From contig CACFLM010000019.1 in assembly GCA_902567145.1 (NCBI GenBank), positions 1-14,510 on the forward strand: a DNA stretch of 14,510 nucleotides, read 5' to 3'. Each line of letters starts with the position of its first letter. Position 1 is the stretch's first letter. Shown here piece after piece: positions 1-6,964 of the stretch. This stretch comes from an uncultured Alphaproteobacteria bacterium (GTDB lineage: Bacteria > Pseudomonadota > Alphaproteobacteria > TMED127). The position numbers and the translations under genes were made by a program. Below the pieces are notes generated by a model. The model was given only the letters and a program-made list of their open reading frames with translations. It searched no databases and was not told the origin of the DNA.

Positions 1-414
1 ATTTTCTTCAAATCTAATTTTGGTTTTGATGACGCTTTATATGCAAGTTTAGAGCTTATTAAAATTTTAACAAATACCAATAAGAAACTTTCAGAAATCA
101 TTGATGAAATTCCAACAGTTTTTAATACACCTGAAATTAGGTTGGATTGTGACGATGATAAAAAATTTTTATTAATTGAAAAAGTTTCAAAAGGTCAGAA
201 GAATTTAAAAAAAAATATAATTGATATAGATGGGCTTAGAGTGAAATCTAGTGATGGTTGGTGGTTATTAAGAGCTTCTAATACTCAACCAGGGATTGTT
301 TTAAGGTGTGAATCCAAAAGTAAAGATGGCTTAAAAAAACAGCTTCAATATGTAAAGTCAATTATTAAAAAGTTTGATTCCAAAATTGCCGAAAAAATAT
401 TAGTTGAAAATTAA
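1..414 (+). CDS. Phosphomannomutase/phosphoglucomutase, C-terminal part (5' end outside window)
   Basis: This is the last 137 residues of an alpha-D-phosphohexomutase, open from base 1 to the TAA at 412-414. The family interconverts hexose 1- and 6-phosphates (mannose or glucose) for nucleotide-sugar and envelope polysaccharide synthesis in the cytoplasm. The visible part begins near the IFF...FGFDDALYA segment of domain 3 and continues through NTPEIR to domain 4, with DIDGLRV, DGWWLLRASNTQP and a Glu-rich end. RASNTQP is the phosphate-binding loop of domain 4 in this family. The reading frame is open upstream of the TTG at 142, so that codon is internal and not a start. Whether mannose or glucose phosphate is preferred cannot be judged from this fragment. 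clpS follows 36 bases downstream on the same strand and could be cotranscribed. Confidence 0.93.
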   Translation: MFFKSNFGFDDALYASLELIKILTNTNKKLSEIIDEIPTVFNTPEIRLDCDDDKKFLLIEKVSKGQKNLKKNIIDIDGLRVKSSDGWWLLRASNTQPGIVLRCESKSKDGLKKQLQYVKSIIKKFDSKIAEKILVEN

Positions 415-450
415 AGAAGACTTTTCTAATTTATTAATAGGTAGATTTAG

Positions 451-765
451 ATGTCAGAAGAAAATAAAACCAATTCTACAGGTGTTGCAACTAAAGAGAA
501 GGTTGAGGTCCAAAAACCCAAGTTATATAAGGTTATTTTATTAAATGACGATTACACTCCGATGGAATATGTGGTAAAAATATTAAAGAGAGTTTTTATG
601 AAAAGCGAAAGTGAAGCAGTAAATATTATGTTGATGGTACACAAAAAAGGTTCGGGTATATGCGGAATTTTTACTAAAGAAATTGCTGAAACAAAGGTTG
701 AAACCGTTTTAAAAATGGCAAAAAGTGACCAACATCCACTTAAATGTATAATGGAGTTAGATTAA
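451..765 (+). CDS. clpS: ATP-dependent Clp protease adaptor ClpS
   Basis: A 104-residue ClpS, the usual length, with a disordered polar N-terminal arm (about residues 1-22) and a compact ClpS core. ClpS captures proteins whose N-terminal residue is Leu, Phe, Trp or Tyr and hands them to ClpA. The core reads YKVILLNDDYTPMEYV and later MVHKKGSGICGIFTKEIAETK. By family alignment, N32, D33, D34 and H64 are the residues that bind the substrate alpha-amino group, and M38 sits at the gatekeeper position. The start is ATG 451 with only a weak AGG about 9 bases upstream. The TAA stop at 763-765 shares one base with the clpA start, indicating translational coupling. The partner aat gene lies in the same window at 7352-7978. 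Confidence 0.97.
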   Translation: MSEENKTNSTGVATKEKVEVQKPKLYKVILLNDDYTPMEYVVKILKRVFMKSESEAVNIMLMVHKKGSGICGIFTKEIAETKVETVLKMAKSDQHPLKCIMELD

Positions 766-3047
766 TGATCTCAGATGAATTAGAAAAAACACTTCAAAGA
801 GCTCAAACATTTGCAAAAACATCAAATCACCAATATATGACTCTGGAACATCTTCTATTGTCAATGGTAGAAGATAATGATGTTTTAAAAGTTTTTGAAG
901 CTTGTTTGGTAGATACCAAGAAGCTTAAGATCAATCTAGAAAGGTTTATAAAAGATAATTTGAAGGAGCTAGTAATTGAATCCTCTAGTAATGAAATAAA
1001 ACCTACACTAGGTTTCCAAAGAGTAATCCAAAGGGCAGTAATTCATGTTCAATCCTCAGGTAAGGAAGAAGCAAACGCAGCTAACGTTTTAGTTGCTATT
1101 TTTAGTGAAAGAGAGTCTCATGCCGTCTACTTTCTCCAGCAACAGAATTTAAATAGACTTGATGTGGTAAATTATTTGTCGCACGGTGTTGAACGAGATT
1201 CGGAGTTAGAAGACTTAGATGAATCAGTAAATGATTTTTCAGATAAAGATAAGCCTAAGAAAGCTAACGAAATAATAGAAAAGTACTGTGTAAATTTAAA
1301 CAGAAAGGCCATTGATGGTAAAATAGATCCAATAATAGGTAGAGAAAAAGAAATAAAAAGAACCATTCATGTGCTGGCCAGAAGAAATAAAAATAATCCA
1401 ATTTATGTAGGTGATCCAGGTGTTGGTAAAACCGCTTTAGCCGAAGGTCTTGCTTTAAAAATTACTAAAAAGGAGGTTCCAGATTTACTACTAGAATCAA
1501 AAATTTATTCTCTTGATTTAGGAGCTCTTTTAGCTGGAACAAAGTTTCGGGGAGATTTTGAGGAAAGATTAAAAAAAGTTATAGATTTTTTTCAGAAATT
1601 CGAAAATTGTATTCTGTTTATTGATGAGATTCACACTCTTATAGGTGCTGGAGGAACAAGCTCCGGATCTATGGATGCCTCGAATATTCTTAAACCAGCC
1701 TTAACTAAAGGAAATTTTAAATGTATTGGATCTACAACATACAGTGAATATAGAAATTATTTCGAAAAAGACAGAGCACTTTGTAGGAGATTTCAAAAAA
1801 TTGATGTAGATGAACCATCAATAGATGATTCAATAAAAATTCTTGAAGGGGTTAAAATATATTATGAGGATTATCACGGTGTAAAGTTCAACGAAGAATG
1901 CTCATCAGAGGCTGTTAATTTATCAAAGAAATATCTCATAAACCTCAAACTTCCAGACAATGCTCTGGATGTTCTTGATGAAACTGCAGCAGCTGTAAAG
2001 ATTAACGATAAGAGGGCCTCAAAGAATATTGATAAGCTTGACATACAGAAAACAATCTCCAAGATTGCTAACATTCCAGAAAATAGTATCAAAACCGACG
2101 ATAAACTTAAATTAAAAAATCTTGAAAGGGATCTAAAGACATTGATTTTTGGACAAGACAAAGCAATACAGGTAGTTTCATCTTCGATAAAACTTACTAA
2201 AGTAGGGTTAAGAAATAAAGATAAGCCAATCGGCTCTTTTTTATTTTCAGGACCAACTGGTGTTGGTAAAACTGAGTTAACAAAACAGTTAGCAAACATT
2301 ATGAAAATGAATTTTATTAGGTTTGATATGTCTGAATATATGGAGAGGCATAGTGTTTCTAAACTTATTGGTGCTCCTCCAGGTTATGTTGGGTTTGATC
2401 AAGGTGGATTGTTAACTGACTCCGTTGACAAGAACCCATATTCAGTGGTTCTTTTGGATGAGATAGAGAAAGCACATCCAGATCTTTTTAATATCTTACT
2501 TCAAGTTATGGATTATGGTAAATTAACAGATCATTTAGGTAAAAAAGTAGACTTCACTAACGTTATACTAATCATGACAAGCAACATAGGCGCAGAAGAT
2601 ATAGTTAAAGAAAAGGTTGGATTTTTAGGTGAGAATGTTAAAGACGATAACCAAAAAGCAATTTCTAAATTTTTTAGCCCTGAATTCAGAAATAGGTTAG
2701 ATTCAATTGTTAATTTTGAAATGTTGAATAAGTACAACTCAATGAAGGTTGTCGAAAAGTTTTTAATGGAGCTTGAATCTATCCTAATTGATAAAAATAT
2801 CACACTAAATGTATCCGAAGAAGCAAAGTTAAAAATCCTAGATCTAGGTTTTGATCTTGTTAACGGAGCAAGACCGATGGCTAGGATAATTGAAGCGAAT
2901 ATCAAGCTTCCACTTGCCGAATTGATGCTTAAAAAGAATTATAAATTGGGTAATATAAAGGTTGACTTTTGTCAAAAGAAGTCGAAATTTAAATTTTCTT
3001 ACACCGATAATAAAAAAAAATTAACTTCATTTTTTGCTGAAAGGTGA
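765..3047 (+). CDS. clpA: ATP-dependent Clp protease ATP-binding subunit ClpA
   Basis: A 760-residue ClpA, close to the family length of about 750-770. ClpA is a hexameric AAA+ unfoldase that threads substrates into ClpP and receives N-degron substrates from ClpS. The Clp N domain is at about residues 1-140. D1 has Walker A GDPGVGKT at 216-223 and Walker B ILFIDE at 283-288. D2 has Walker A GPTGVGKT at 496-503, pore loop GYVG at 540-543 and Walker B DE at 565-566. The ClpP-docking tripeptide appears to be VGF at 618-620. There is no ClpB-type long middle domain. I chose ATG 765 rather than the in-frame ATG 744 because MISDELEKTL matches the family start and gives the stop/start overlap with clpS. 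The 3' end overlaps the convergent DUF482 gene by 21 bases. No clpP is in the window. Confidence 0.97.
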   Translation: MISDELEKTLQRAQTFAKTSNHQYMTLEHLLLSMVEDNDVLKVFEACLVDTKKLKINLERFIKDNLKELVIESSSNEIKPTLGFQRVIQRAVIHVQSSGKEEANAANVLVAIFSERESHAVYFLQQQNLNRLDVVNYLSHGVERDSELEDLDESVNDFSDKDKPKKANEIIEKYCVNLNRKAIDGKIDPIIGREKEIKRTIHVLARRNKNNPIYVGDPGVGKTALAEGLALKITKKEVPDLLLESKIYSLDLGALLAGTKFRGDFEERLKKVIDFFQKFENCILFIDEIHTLIGAGGTSSGSMDASNILKPALTKGNFKCIGSTTYSEYRNYFEKDRALCRRFQKIDVDEPSIDDSIKILEGVKIYYEDYHGVKFNEECSSEAVNLSKKYLINLKLPDNALDVLDETAAAVKINDKRASKNIDKLDIQKTISKIANIPENSIKTDDKLKLKNLERDLKTLIFGQDKAIQVVSSSIKLTKVGLRNKDKPIGSFLFSGPTGVGKTELTKQLANIMKMNFIRFDMSEYMERHSVSKLIGAPPGYVGFDQGGLLTDSVDKNPYSVVLLDEIEKAHPDLFNILLQVMDYGKLTDHLGKKVDFTNVILIMTSNIGAEDIVKEKVGFLGENVKDDNQKAISKFFSPEFRNRLDSIVNFEMLNKYNSMKVVEKFLMELESILIDKNITLNVSEEAKLKILDLGFDLVNGARPMARIIEANIKLPLAELMLKKNYKLGNIKVDFCQKKSKFKFSYTDNKKKLTSFFAER

Positions 3048-4151
3048 ATACTTTAAAAGATAATCTGCAGCATCAACTATCTTTTCATTTTCTTTTACAA
3101 GAAACTCTTTTATTGGTTTGTTCAAAATCTTGTTGTTAAACCAATGATTACTATAAATTATTTTTGGAACATATCCTCTAGATATTTTATGTTCACCTTG
3201 GGCTCCAGCTTCTATTCTAACTAATTTATTTTTAATGGCATATTCAATCGCTTGATAGTAACACAGTTCAAAATGTAAGTATGAAACTTCTTCAAAACAC
3301 CCCCAATATCTTCCAAAAAGAGCATCATTTCCAATAAAGTGAACTGAACATCCAAGAATTTTATCGTTTTTTTGTGCAGAAATTAATAGCATTTTCTCTG
3401 ATATTTGTGTATTAATTAATCCTTGAAAAAATTCGGCATTGAGATACGGTCTGGACCACTTCTTATCAATTGTATTTATATAGCATCGATATAAATTATT
3501 TAAGTCTTCTTGAGTAATCATCTTTCCTTTTTTTATAATAAAAGAAACACCTTGATCTTTAAGATAGTTTCTTTCTTTTTGAATTGCCTTCTTTTTTCTA
3601 CTTTTCATTGAATCAAGGAAGTCATTAAAATCTGAATAAGAGTTATTTATCCAATGATATTGAATGCCTAGTCTCTTGAAGAAGTTATGTTTTTCCAATT
3701 TCTGAGAGTCTTGAGAGTTTATGAAATTTGCATGGAACGATGAAATTTTTTTTTTTCTAAAAAAATCTACCAACAAACTTATTATTTCATCAAAATTTAC
3801 TAAATCATTAGAATAAATAAATTTAAACCTTGAAACTGGTGTGAAAGGTGTACCTGATAAATACTTAGGAAAATATTCGCAACCGACTTGGTAGTAAGCA
3901 TTTTCGAATACATGGTCAAAAATATATTCACCGTATGAATTTGTTTTTTTGAAATTAGGTATGAAAGCTATAATTGAATCATTTTCTTTGATTATAATAT
4001 GTCGAGGTATCCATCCTGTTGATTTATTTGTACAATTACTTTGCTCTAAAAGTCTGAAAAAGTAATATTTAATAAATGGGGAGGTATCTAAAAGATTTTT
4101 AATACAAAAATCTTCGGCATTCTCTATAGAAGGAATAAGTTCAATTTTCAT
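3027..4151 (-). CDS. DUF482 / FemAB-like GNAT-fold protein
   Basis: A 374-residue protein of the DUF482 (PF04339, FemAB-like) family, common in alphaproteobacteria and of unproven function. The fold is a tandem GNAT type, and relatives are annotated as N-acetyltransferases or peptidoglycan-related aminoacyl transferases without firm evidence. Family landmarks are STGWIPRHI at 44-52, SYGEYIFDH at 72-80, GTPFTPV at 100-106, FHANF at 139-143, the basic RKKKAIQKER stretch at 185-194, FGRYWG at 279-284, HFELCYYQAIEYAI at 293-306 and EAGAQGEHKISRGY at 314-327. There is no signal peptide, so it is probably cytoplasmic. It is the third gene of a set with the RidA-like (11-base gap) and NrdJ-tail genes; a DUF482-RidA pairing is, from memory, frequent in alphaproteobacteria. 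An 11-A homopolymer (3746-3756) lies in its coding sequence. Confidence 0.88.
   Translation of the reverse strand: MKIELIPSIENAEDFCIKNLLDTSPFIKYYFFRLLEQSNCTNKSTGWIPRHIIIKENDSIIAFIPNFKKTNSYGEYIFDHVFENAYYQVGCEYFPKYLSGTPFTPVSRFKFIYSNDLVNFDEIISLLVDFFRKKKISSFHANFINSQDSQKLEKHNFFKRLGIQYHWINNSYSDFNDFLDSMKSRKKKAIQKERNYLKDQGVSFIIKKGKMITQEDLNNLYRCYINTIDKKWSRPYLNAEFFQGLINTQISEKMLLISAQKNDKILGCSVHFIGNDALFGRYWGCFEEVSYLHFELCYYQAIEYAIKNKLVRIEAGAQGEHKISRGYVPKIIYSNHWFNNKILNKPIKEFLVKENEKIVDAADYLLKYSPFSKK
3055..3085. terminator. Possible weak bidirectional terminator hairpin after clpA
   Basis: AAAAGATA (3055-3062) and TATCTTTT (3078-3085) form a perfect 8-bp inverted repeat around a 15-base loop. It starts 8 bases after the clpA stop, and the plus strand continues as a T-rich stretch (CATTTTCTTTT). 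It lies inside the 3' coding end of the convergent DUF482 gene. The stem is A/T-rich and the loop long, so termination is only a possibility. Confidence 0.3.
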
Positions 4152-4162
4152 GGTATGTATAA

Positions 4163-4645
4163 TTAAATAGAAAAAATACCTTCAATTTCAACTGAAGAGT
4201 TTTTTGGTAAACTAGAAACCCCTATGGCAACTCTACTATGCGTTCCATCTTTGCCAAGAATTTTTACAATACGATCTGATGTAAAATCAAGGAGTGTTGA
4301 GTGTTCTTGAAAGTCGTCTTCACAATTAAAATAACCTTTGATATTGCAACATTGAATTTTAAAAATTTTTTTTTTAAACTGTTTGATACAATCATTTAAA
4401 TTCCATAGAAGATTAGAAGTAGCTATGTGCATAATATTTTCATACTCTCCCAAATTAATATTTTTTTTTATTTTTCCCGGTGATTTTATCCCTTCTTTTG
4501 TAATTGGCAATTGACCTGATATGAAAATTAAATTATTTCTTAATATATATGGTTTATAATTTGCTAATGCTGAATTCTTTGATATGTATCTTTTAATCTT
4601 ATGAGTATTAAGTTTTTTCTCTAAAAAATCATTCATCAATTTCAT
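4163..4645 (-). CDS. RidA/YjgF/UK114 family protein
   Basis: A 160-residue protein with one RidA domain, longer than the 125-130 of classic RidA because of an N-terminal extension of about 25 residues, as in the alphaproteobacterial subgroup that pairs with DUF482. Classic RidA hydrolyses reactive enamine/imine intermediates made by PLP enzymes; whether this subgroup does so is not established. Landmarks are [20 protein letters not shown] at 28-47, the central helix with [11 protein letters not shown], and the C-terminal [22 protein letters not shown]138 aligns with the substrate-carboxylate-binding arginine of E. coli RidA. The start overlaps the end of the upstream NrdJ-tail gene by 17 bases. 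The second Met (4634-4636) is an alternative start that would still overlap. A 10-A run (4366-4375) and a 9-A run (4461-4469) occur in the gene. Confidence 0.9.
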   Translation of the reverse strand: MKLMNDFLEKKLNTHKIKRYISKNSALANYKPYILRNNLIFISGQLPITKEGIKSPGKIKKNINLGEYENIMHIATSNLLWNLNDCIKQFKKKIFKIQCCNIKGYFNCEDDFQEHSTLLDFTSDRIVKILGKDGTHSRVAIGVSSLPKNSSVEIEGIFSI

Positions 4646-5465
4646 GATTACAAGTTAAACATTTAAACTTTTTATCTTCTTTATACATTGTAAAATTACC
4701 ACATTTATCGCATGGATCTCCTTCAAAATTGTAAAAATTTTGGATTTTTTCAGTTTCAGATTTTTCATTTTCATTAGTTATAAGGGTGAGTTTATTGTCA
4801 AATACCTTTTTTCTTATATACCCTTTACTCGCAAACTCTTTAAGAACAATTTCTGCATCTTTCTTTTTATTTTGTATATTTTCATCTGGAAGAAGCTCGG
4901 TAGTTTGATTTTGATCGTGATTACTAAAGTCTTCCCTTCCAAGGTAAGATATGGCTAGCTCTTTAAAAATATAGTCTAAAACTGATGTTGAGAATTTTAT
5001 TTCTGTGTTACCATGGACTTGTCCACTGGGTTCAAATCTTGTGAAAGTGAAAGCCTCAACAAACTCCTCTAAAGGAACACCGTATTGTAAGCCAATAGAA
5101 ACAGCGATTGCAAAGTTATTCATTAAACTTCGAAAGGCTGCACCCTCTTTATGCATATCAATGAAAATTTCACCAATAGAACCATCCATATATTCACCAG
5201 TTCTAAGATAAACCTTATGTTTGTTTATAGAGGCTTTTTGAGTATAGCCCTTTCTTCTATGAGGCAACTTTCTTCTAGTAACATTCAAGAATTTCTCAGA
5301 TTCTTCTATTTTAAGATTTTGAATTTGATTAAGTAAAACTGTTGTTTCTTTGTCTATATTTTTTAATATATTTTTATTAGTATTTTCTTTAGGGGAATTT
5401 AAATGATTTTGGATTTTCTCAACAAAAGTGTCGATAAAGTTTTTTAAATTGTTATATTTAGTCAT
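4629..5465 (-). CDS. Free-standing NrdJ-type C-terminal (TSCPD) domain protein with zinc ribbon
   Basis: A 278-residue protein collinear with the C-terminal quarter of alphaproteobacterial adenosylcobalamin-dependent ribonucleotide reductase NrdJ, but with no catalytic barrel. After a poorly conserved, largely polar lead (1-62) comes the TSCPD region: [12 protein letters not shown] at 67-78, KVYLRTGEY at 84-92, [20 protein letters not shown] at 97-116, [21 protein letters not shown] at 126-146 and [17 protein letters not shown] at 161-177. A linker includes KGYIRKK, and the end is a CxxC-x13-CxxC zinc ribbon (C252, C255, C269, C272). The frame has a stop at 5490-5492 just before the start, and another gene occupies the upstream side, so this is not a truncated long gene at this locus. 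Its function is unknown; a role as a regulator, nucleotide sensor or accessory of a reductase encoded elsewhere is inference. It leads the set with the RidA-like and DUF482 genes. Confidence 0.88.
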   Translation of the reverse strand: MTKYNNLKNFIDTFVEKIQNHLNSPKENTNKNILKNIDKETTVLLNQIQNLKIEESEKFLNVTRRKLPHRRKGYTQKASINKHKVYLRTGEYMDGSIGEIFIDMHKEGAAFRSLMNNFAIAVSIGLQYGVPLEEFVEAFTFTRFEPSGQVHGNTEIKFSTSVLDYIFKELAISYLGREDFSNHDQNQTTELLPDENIQNKKKDAEIVLKEFASKGYIRKKVFDNKLTLITNENEKSETEKIQNFYNFEGDPCDKCGNFTMYKEDKKFKCLTCNHEIDE

Positions 5466-5491
5466 ATAAATATGAAATAGAAATTTATATC
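5466..5491. promoter_or_regulatory. 26-base divergent intergenic region with candidate -10 boxes on both strands
   Basis: Only 26 bases separate the divergent NrdJ-tail and NDUFA12 starts. A TATAAA lies on the plus strand at 5465-5470 and another on the minus strand at 5489-5484, each placed to give a leader of roughly 10-15 bases. Neither gene has a Shine-Dalgarno sequence, which fits very short or absent leaders. No convincing -35 hexamers are seen, and TATA-like strings are common in DNA this AT-rich. Confidence 0.35.
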
Positions 5492-5860
5492 ATGAGCTTA
5501 TCATACAATTCTTGGTTTTTTAAAATATATTGCAATTTTTTTGCAAAAAAAATTGGTGTAGATGATTACGGTAATAAATATTTTGAAAAGAAGAAGTTGA
5601 CTAGAAAAAATAATTTCAGAAAGCGTAGATTTGTTATCTACAATGGTATTGTTGAAGCTAGTAAAATTCCTCAAGAATGGAATGCTTGGCTTCACCATAT
5701 GTCTAATGATATCCCAAATAAAAACGAAGAAAAACCTCTATGGATGAAAGATCATATTCCAAATTTAACTGGAACTCCATTTGCTTATGAATATAAAGAT
5801 AAGAAAGATTCTACAAAGATAAAAAACGTTTATTCAGTATGGAAGCCCAGAAAAAACTAA
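5492..5860 (+). CDS. NDUFA12-family complex I accessory protein
   Basis: A 122-residue member of the NDUFA12 / 17.2 kDa subunit family (PF05071), which in alphaproteobacteria and mitochondria is an accessory subunit or assembly partner of NADH:ubiquinone oxidoreductase on the inner face of the membrane. Landmarks are GVDDYGNKYFEKK at 22-34, RRFVIYNGIVEASKIPQEWN at 45-64, AWLHHM at 65-70, HIPNLTGTPFAY at 88-99 and a terminal VWKP. The extent matches the family. The paralogous assembly factor NDUFAF2 cannot be strictly excluded, but the YNG-VEAS-IP-EW-AWLHH signature is typical. It leads an overlapping gene cluster; its last 22 bases are shared with the first mlaD. No other complex I gene is in the window. 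Confidence 0.93.
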   Translation: MSLSYNSWFFKIYCNFFAKKIGVDDYGNKYFEKKKLTRKNNFRKRRFVIYNGIVEASKIPQEWNAWLHHMSNDIPNKNEEKPLWMKDHIPNLTGTPFAYEYKDKKDSTKIKNVYSVWKPRKN

Positions 5861-6291
5861 GAATTAAACAATTCTTTTTTGGAGTAATTACATTTGTAAT
5901 TTTACTTAATCTAGTTTTTTCAAAGAAAAATAAAGCGGATAAAGATATTAATAGTTATGTTGCGACGTTTAATAAGATCGATGGAGTTAATGTTGGGACC
6001 AATGTGGAAATCTCAGGAATTAAGGTTGGACAAGTTGAAAGGATTTTTATCAAGGAAAACTACCCCCAAGTATTGTTTAGTGTTATGAATAATATTAAAA
6101 TTTCAGATGATTCTTCAATCTCAATACAAACAGATGGTTTGTTTGGGAAGAAGTTTCTTTTAATAGAAGTTGGTGGAAGTGATAATTACTTAAAAAATGG
6201 AGATAAGTTCTCATTTTCAGAGGATGCAATTATAATTGAAGAGCTCTTAAGAAAAATTATTGAAATTGGGGAGAAAAACAAAGGACTATGA
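5839..6291 (+). CDS. mlaD: MlaD-family MCE protein, first of a tandem pair
   Basis: A 150-residue single-MCE-domain protein (PF02470) with one N-terminal membrane anchor (about residues 11-27) and a periplasmic MCE domain (about 39-116). MlaD forms a hexameric ring on the MlaEF ABC transporter and carries phospholipids between inner and outer membranes. Motifs are VATFNKIDGVNVGTNVEISG, IKVGQVERI, TDGLFGKKFLLIEVGGSD and YLKNGDKFSFS, followed by an acidic helix (IIIEELLRKI). It is a full-length family member. Its start lies inside NDUFA12 (22-base overlap), and its stop overlaps the next MCE gene by four bases (ATGA). mlaE, mlaF, mlaC and mlaB are not in the window, so its transporter partner is encoded elsewhere. 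Confidence 0.9.
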   Translation: MEAQKKLRIKQFFFGVITFVILLNLVFSKKNKADKDINSYVATFNKIDGVNVGTNVEISGIKVGQVERIFIKENYPQVLFSVMNNIKISDDSSISIQTDGLFGKKFLLIEVGGSDNYLKNGDKFSFSEDAIIIEELLRKIIEIGEKNKGL

Positions 6292-6737
6292 AACAAAATT
6301 ATATTGAAACAATTTTAGGAGCAATAACATTTTTTATTGCAAGTATATTCCTTATTCAGTTCATCGATGTGAATACTGAAAAAAACTCATCTAATTCTTA
6401 TCTCTTGAAAGCTAAATTTATAAAAATTGGCGGTATAATGATTGGTAATGACGTCAAACTAAGTGGAGTGAAAATAGGTGTTGTAAGTGATGTTAAATTA
6501 GATAAGGAATACTTTGCTGAAGTTAAATTCAAAATATATTCTGAAATCAAAATTCCACAGGATATTTCAATCGAGGTTGCGAATGATGGGATTTTAGGTA
6601 ATAAATATTTGTCATTGACTCCACTTAATAGAGATACTAAGAACTTTCTCCAAGCTAATAGCGAAATTAAAAATGTAAAAGATTTTGAATCGATAGAAGA
6701 TCAAGTTAGTAAAATTATATTCTTGGCTACTCAATAA
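6288..6737 (+). CDS. mlaD: MlaD-family MCE protein, second of a tandem pair
   Basis: A 149-residue protein with the same layout as its neighbour: a membrane anchor at about 7-26 (ETILGAITFFIASIFLI) and one MCE domain at about 38-112. The ETILGA start is the form usual in alphaproteobacterial MlaD. The MCE domain has KAKFIKIGGIMIGNDVKLSG, VKIGVVSDVKLD and NDGILGNKYLSLTP. It lacks the GG(S/D)D turn seen in the first copy, and its C-terminal helix (FESIEDQVSKIIFLATQ) differs. The two are diverged paralogues with no obvious recent duplication. The start overlaps the first copy's stop by four bases, so they are probably cotranslated and could assemble together; a mixed ring is inference. The next gene starts two bases after its stop. 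Confidence 0.9.
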   Translation: MKQNYIETILGAITFFIASIFLIQFIDVNTEKNSSNSYLLKAKFIKIGGIMIGNDVKLSGVKIGVVSDVKLDKEYFAEVKFKIYSEIKIPQDISIEVANDGILGNKYLSLTPLNRDTKNFLQANSEIKNVKDFESIEDQVSKIIFLATQ

Positions 6738-6739
6738 TA

Positions 6740-6964
6740 ATGAATAAAAACAATGATAAAGAATTTTTATGGATTGATAAAGATAAGAAAGCAATCTCTT
6801 GTGAGGAGACAAATAAAGTTCTTAATGAGAATTTCAGTGAGATAACTTCAATAATACAAAATTCTTTTGATGATGCAATTTTACTTGGATGTGATGAAGA
6901 TGATTTTAAAAAAAAAGTAAACAATCTATTAGAACGCTTGGAATTCTCTATTGGAAAAGAATGA
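6740..6964 (+). CDS. Small acidic protein of unknown function (74 aa)
   Basis: I do not firmly recognise this family. The 74-residue product has no signal peptide or membrane segment, so it is probably cytoplasmic. It opens with NDKEFLWIDKDKKAISCEE, then a likely helix (TNKVLNENFSEITSIIQNSFDDAILL), then GCDEDDFKKKVNNLLERLEF, a second helix. Two cysteines are present (C21, C51). The pattern xWIDxxxxxxSCxExxKVLNENxxE...D(A/V)xLxGCDExxF resembles, from memory, small conserved alphaproteobacterial hypothetical proteins, but I cannot confirm this. It is very likely a real gene: it begins two bases after the second mlaD and overlaps the DUF2155 start by four bases (ATGA). Position suggests a link to the envelope genes around it, but no function can be assigned. 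Confidence 0.8.
   Translation: MNKNNDKEFLWIDKDKKAISCEETNKVLNENFSEITSIIQNSFDDAILLGCDEDDFKKKVNNLLERLEFSIGKE

Noticed and set aside
142..414. A 90-residue protein starting at TTG 142
   Set aside because: The frame is open to base 1 and the upstream residues match the phosphohexomutase family, so this is the tail of a longer gene.
415..450. A promoter or terminator between the mutase gene and clpS
   Set aside because: The 36 bases show no hairpin with a T-run and only generic AT-rich hexamers, so neither can be supported.
744..764. Upstream ATG at 744 as the clpA start
   Set aside because: It adds seven residues not seen in ClpA and lies inside clpS; ATG 765 matches the family start and overlaps the clpS stop by one base.
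1874..2299. 141-residue open frame antisense to clpA
   Set aside because: It is opposite conserved AAA+ sequence, has no family resemblance and no start signal.
4740..4958. 72-residue hydrophobic open frame antisense to the NrdJ-tail gene
   Set aside because: Its Phe/Ile-rich composition is what the reverse of Lys/Asn/Glu-rich codons gives; there is no supporting context.
4629..5465. NrdJ tail as a frameshifted remnant of a local full-length nrdJ
   Set aside because: No NrdJ catalytic sequence is found in any frame upstream; a divergent NDUFA12 gene starts 26 bases away.
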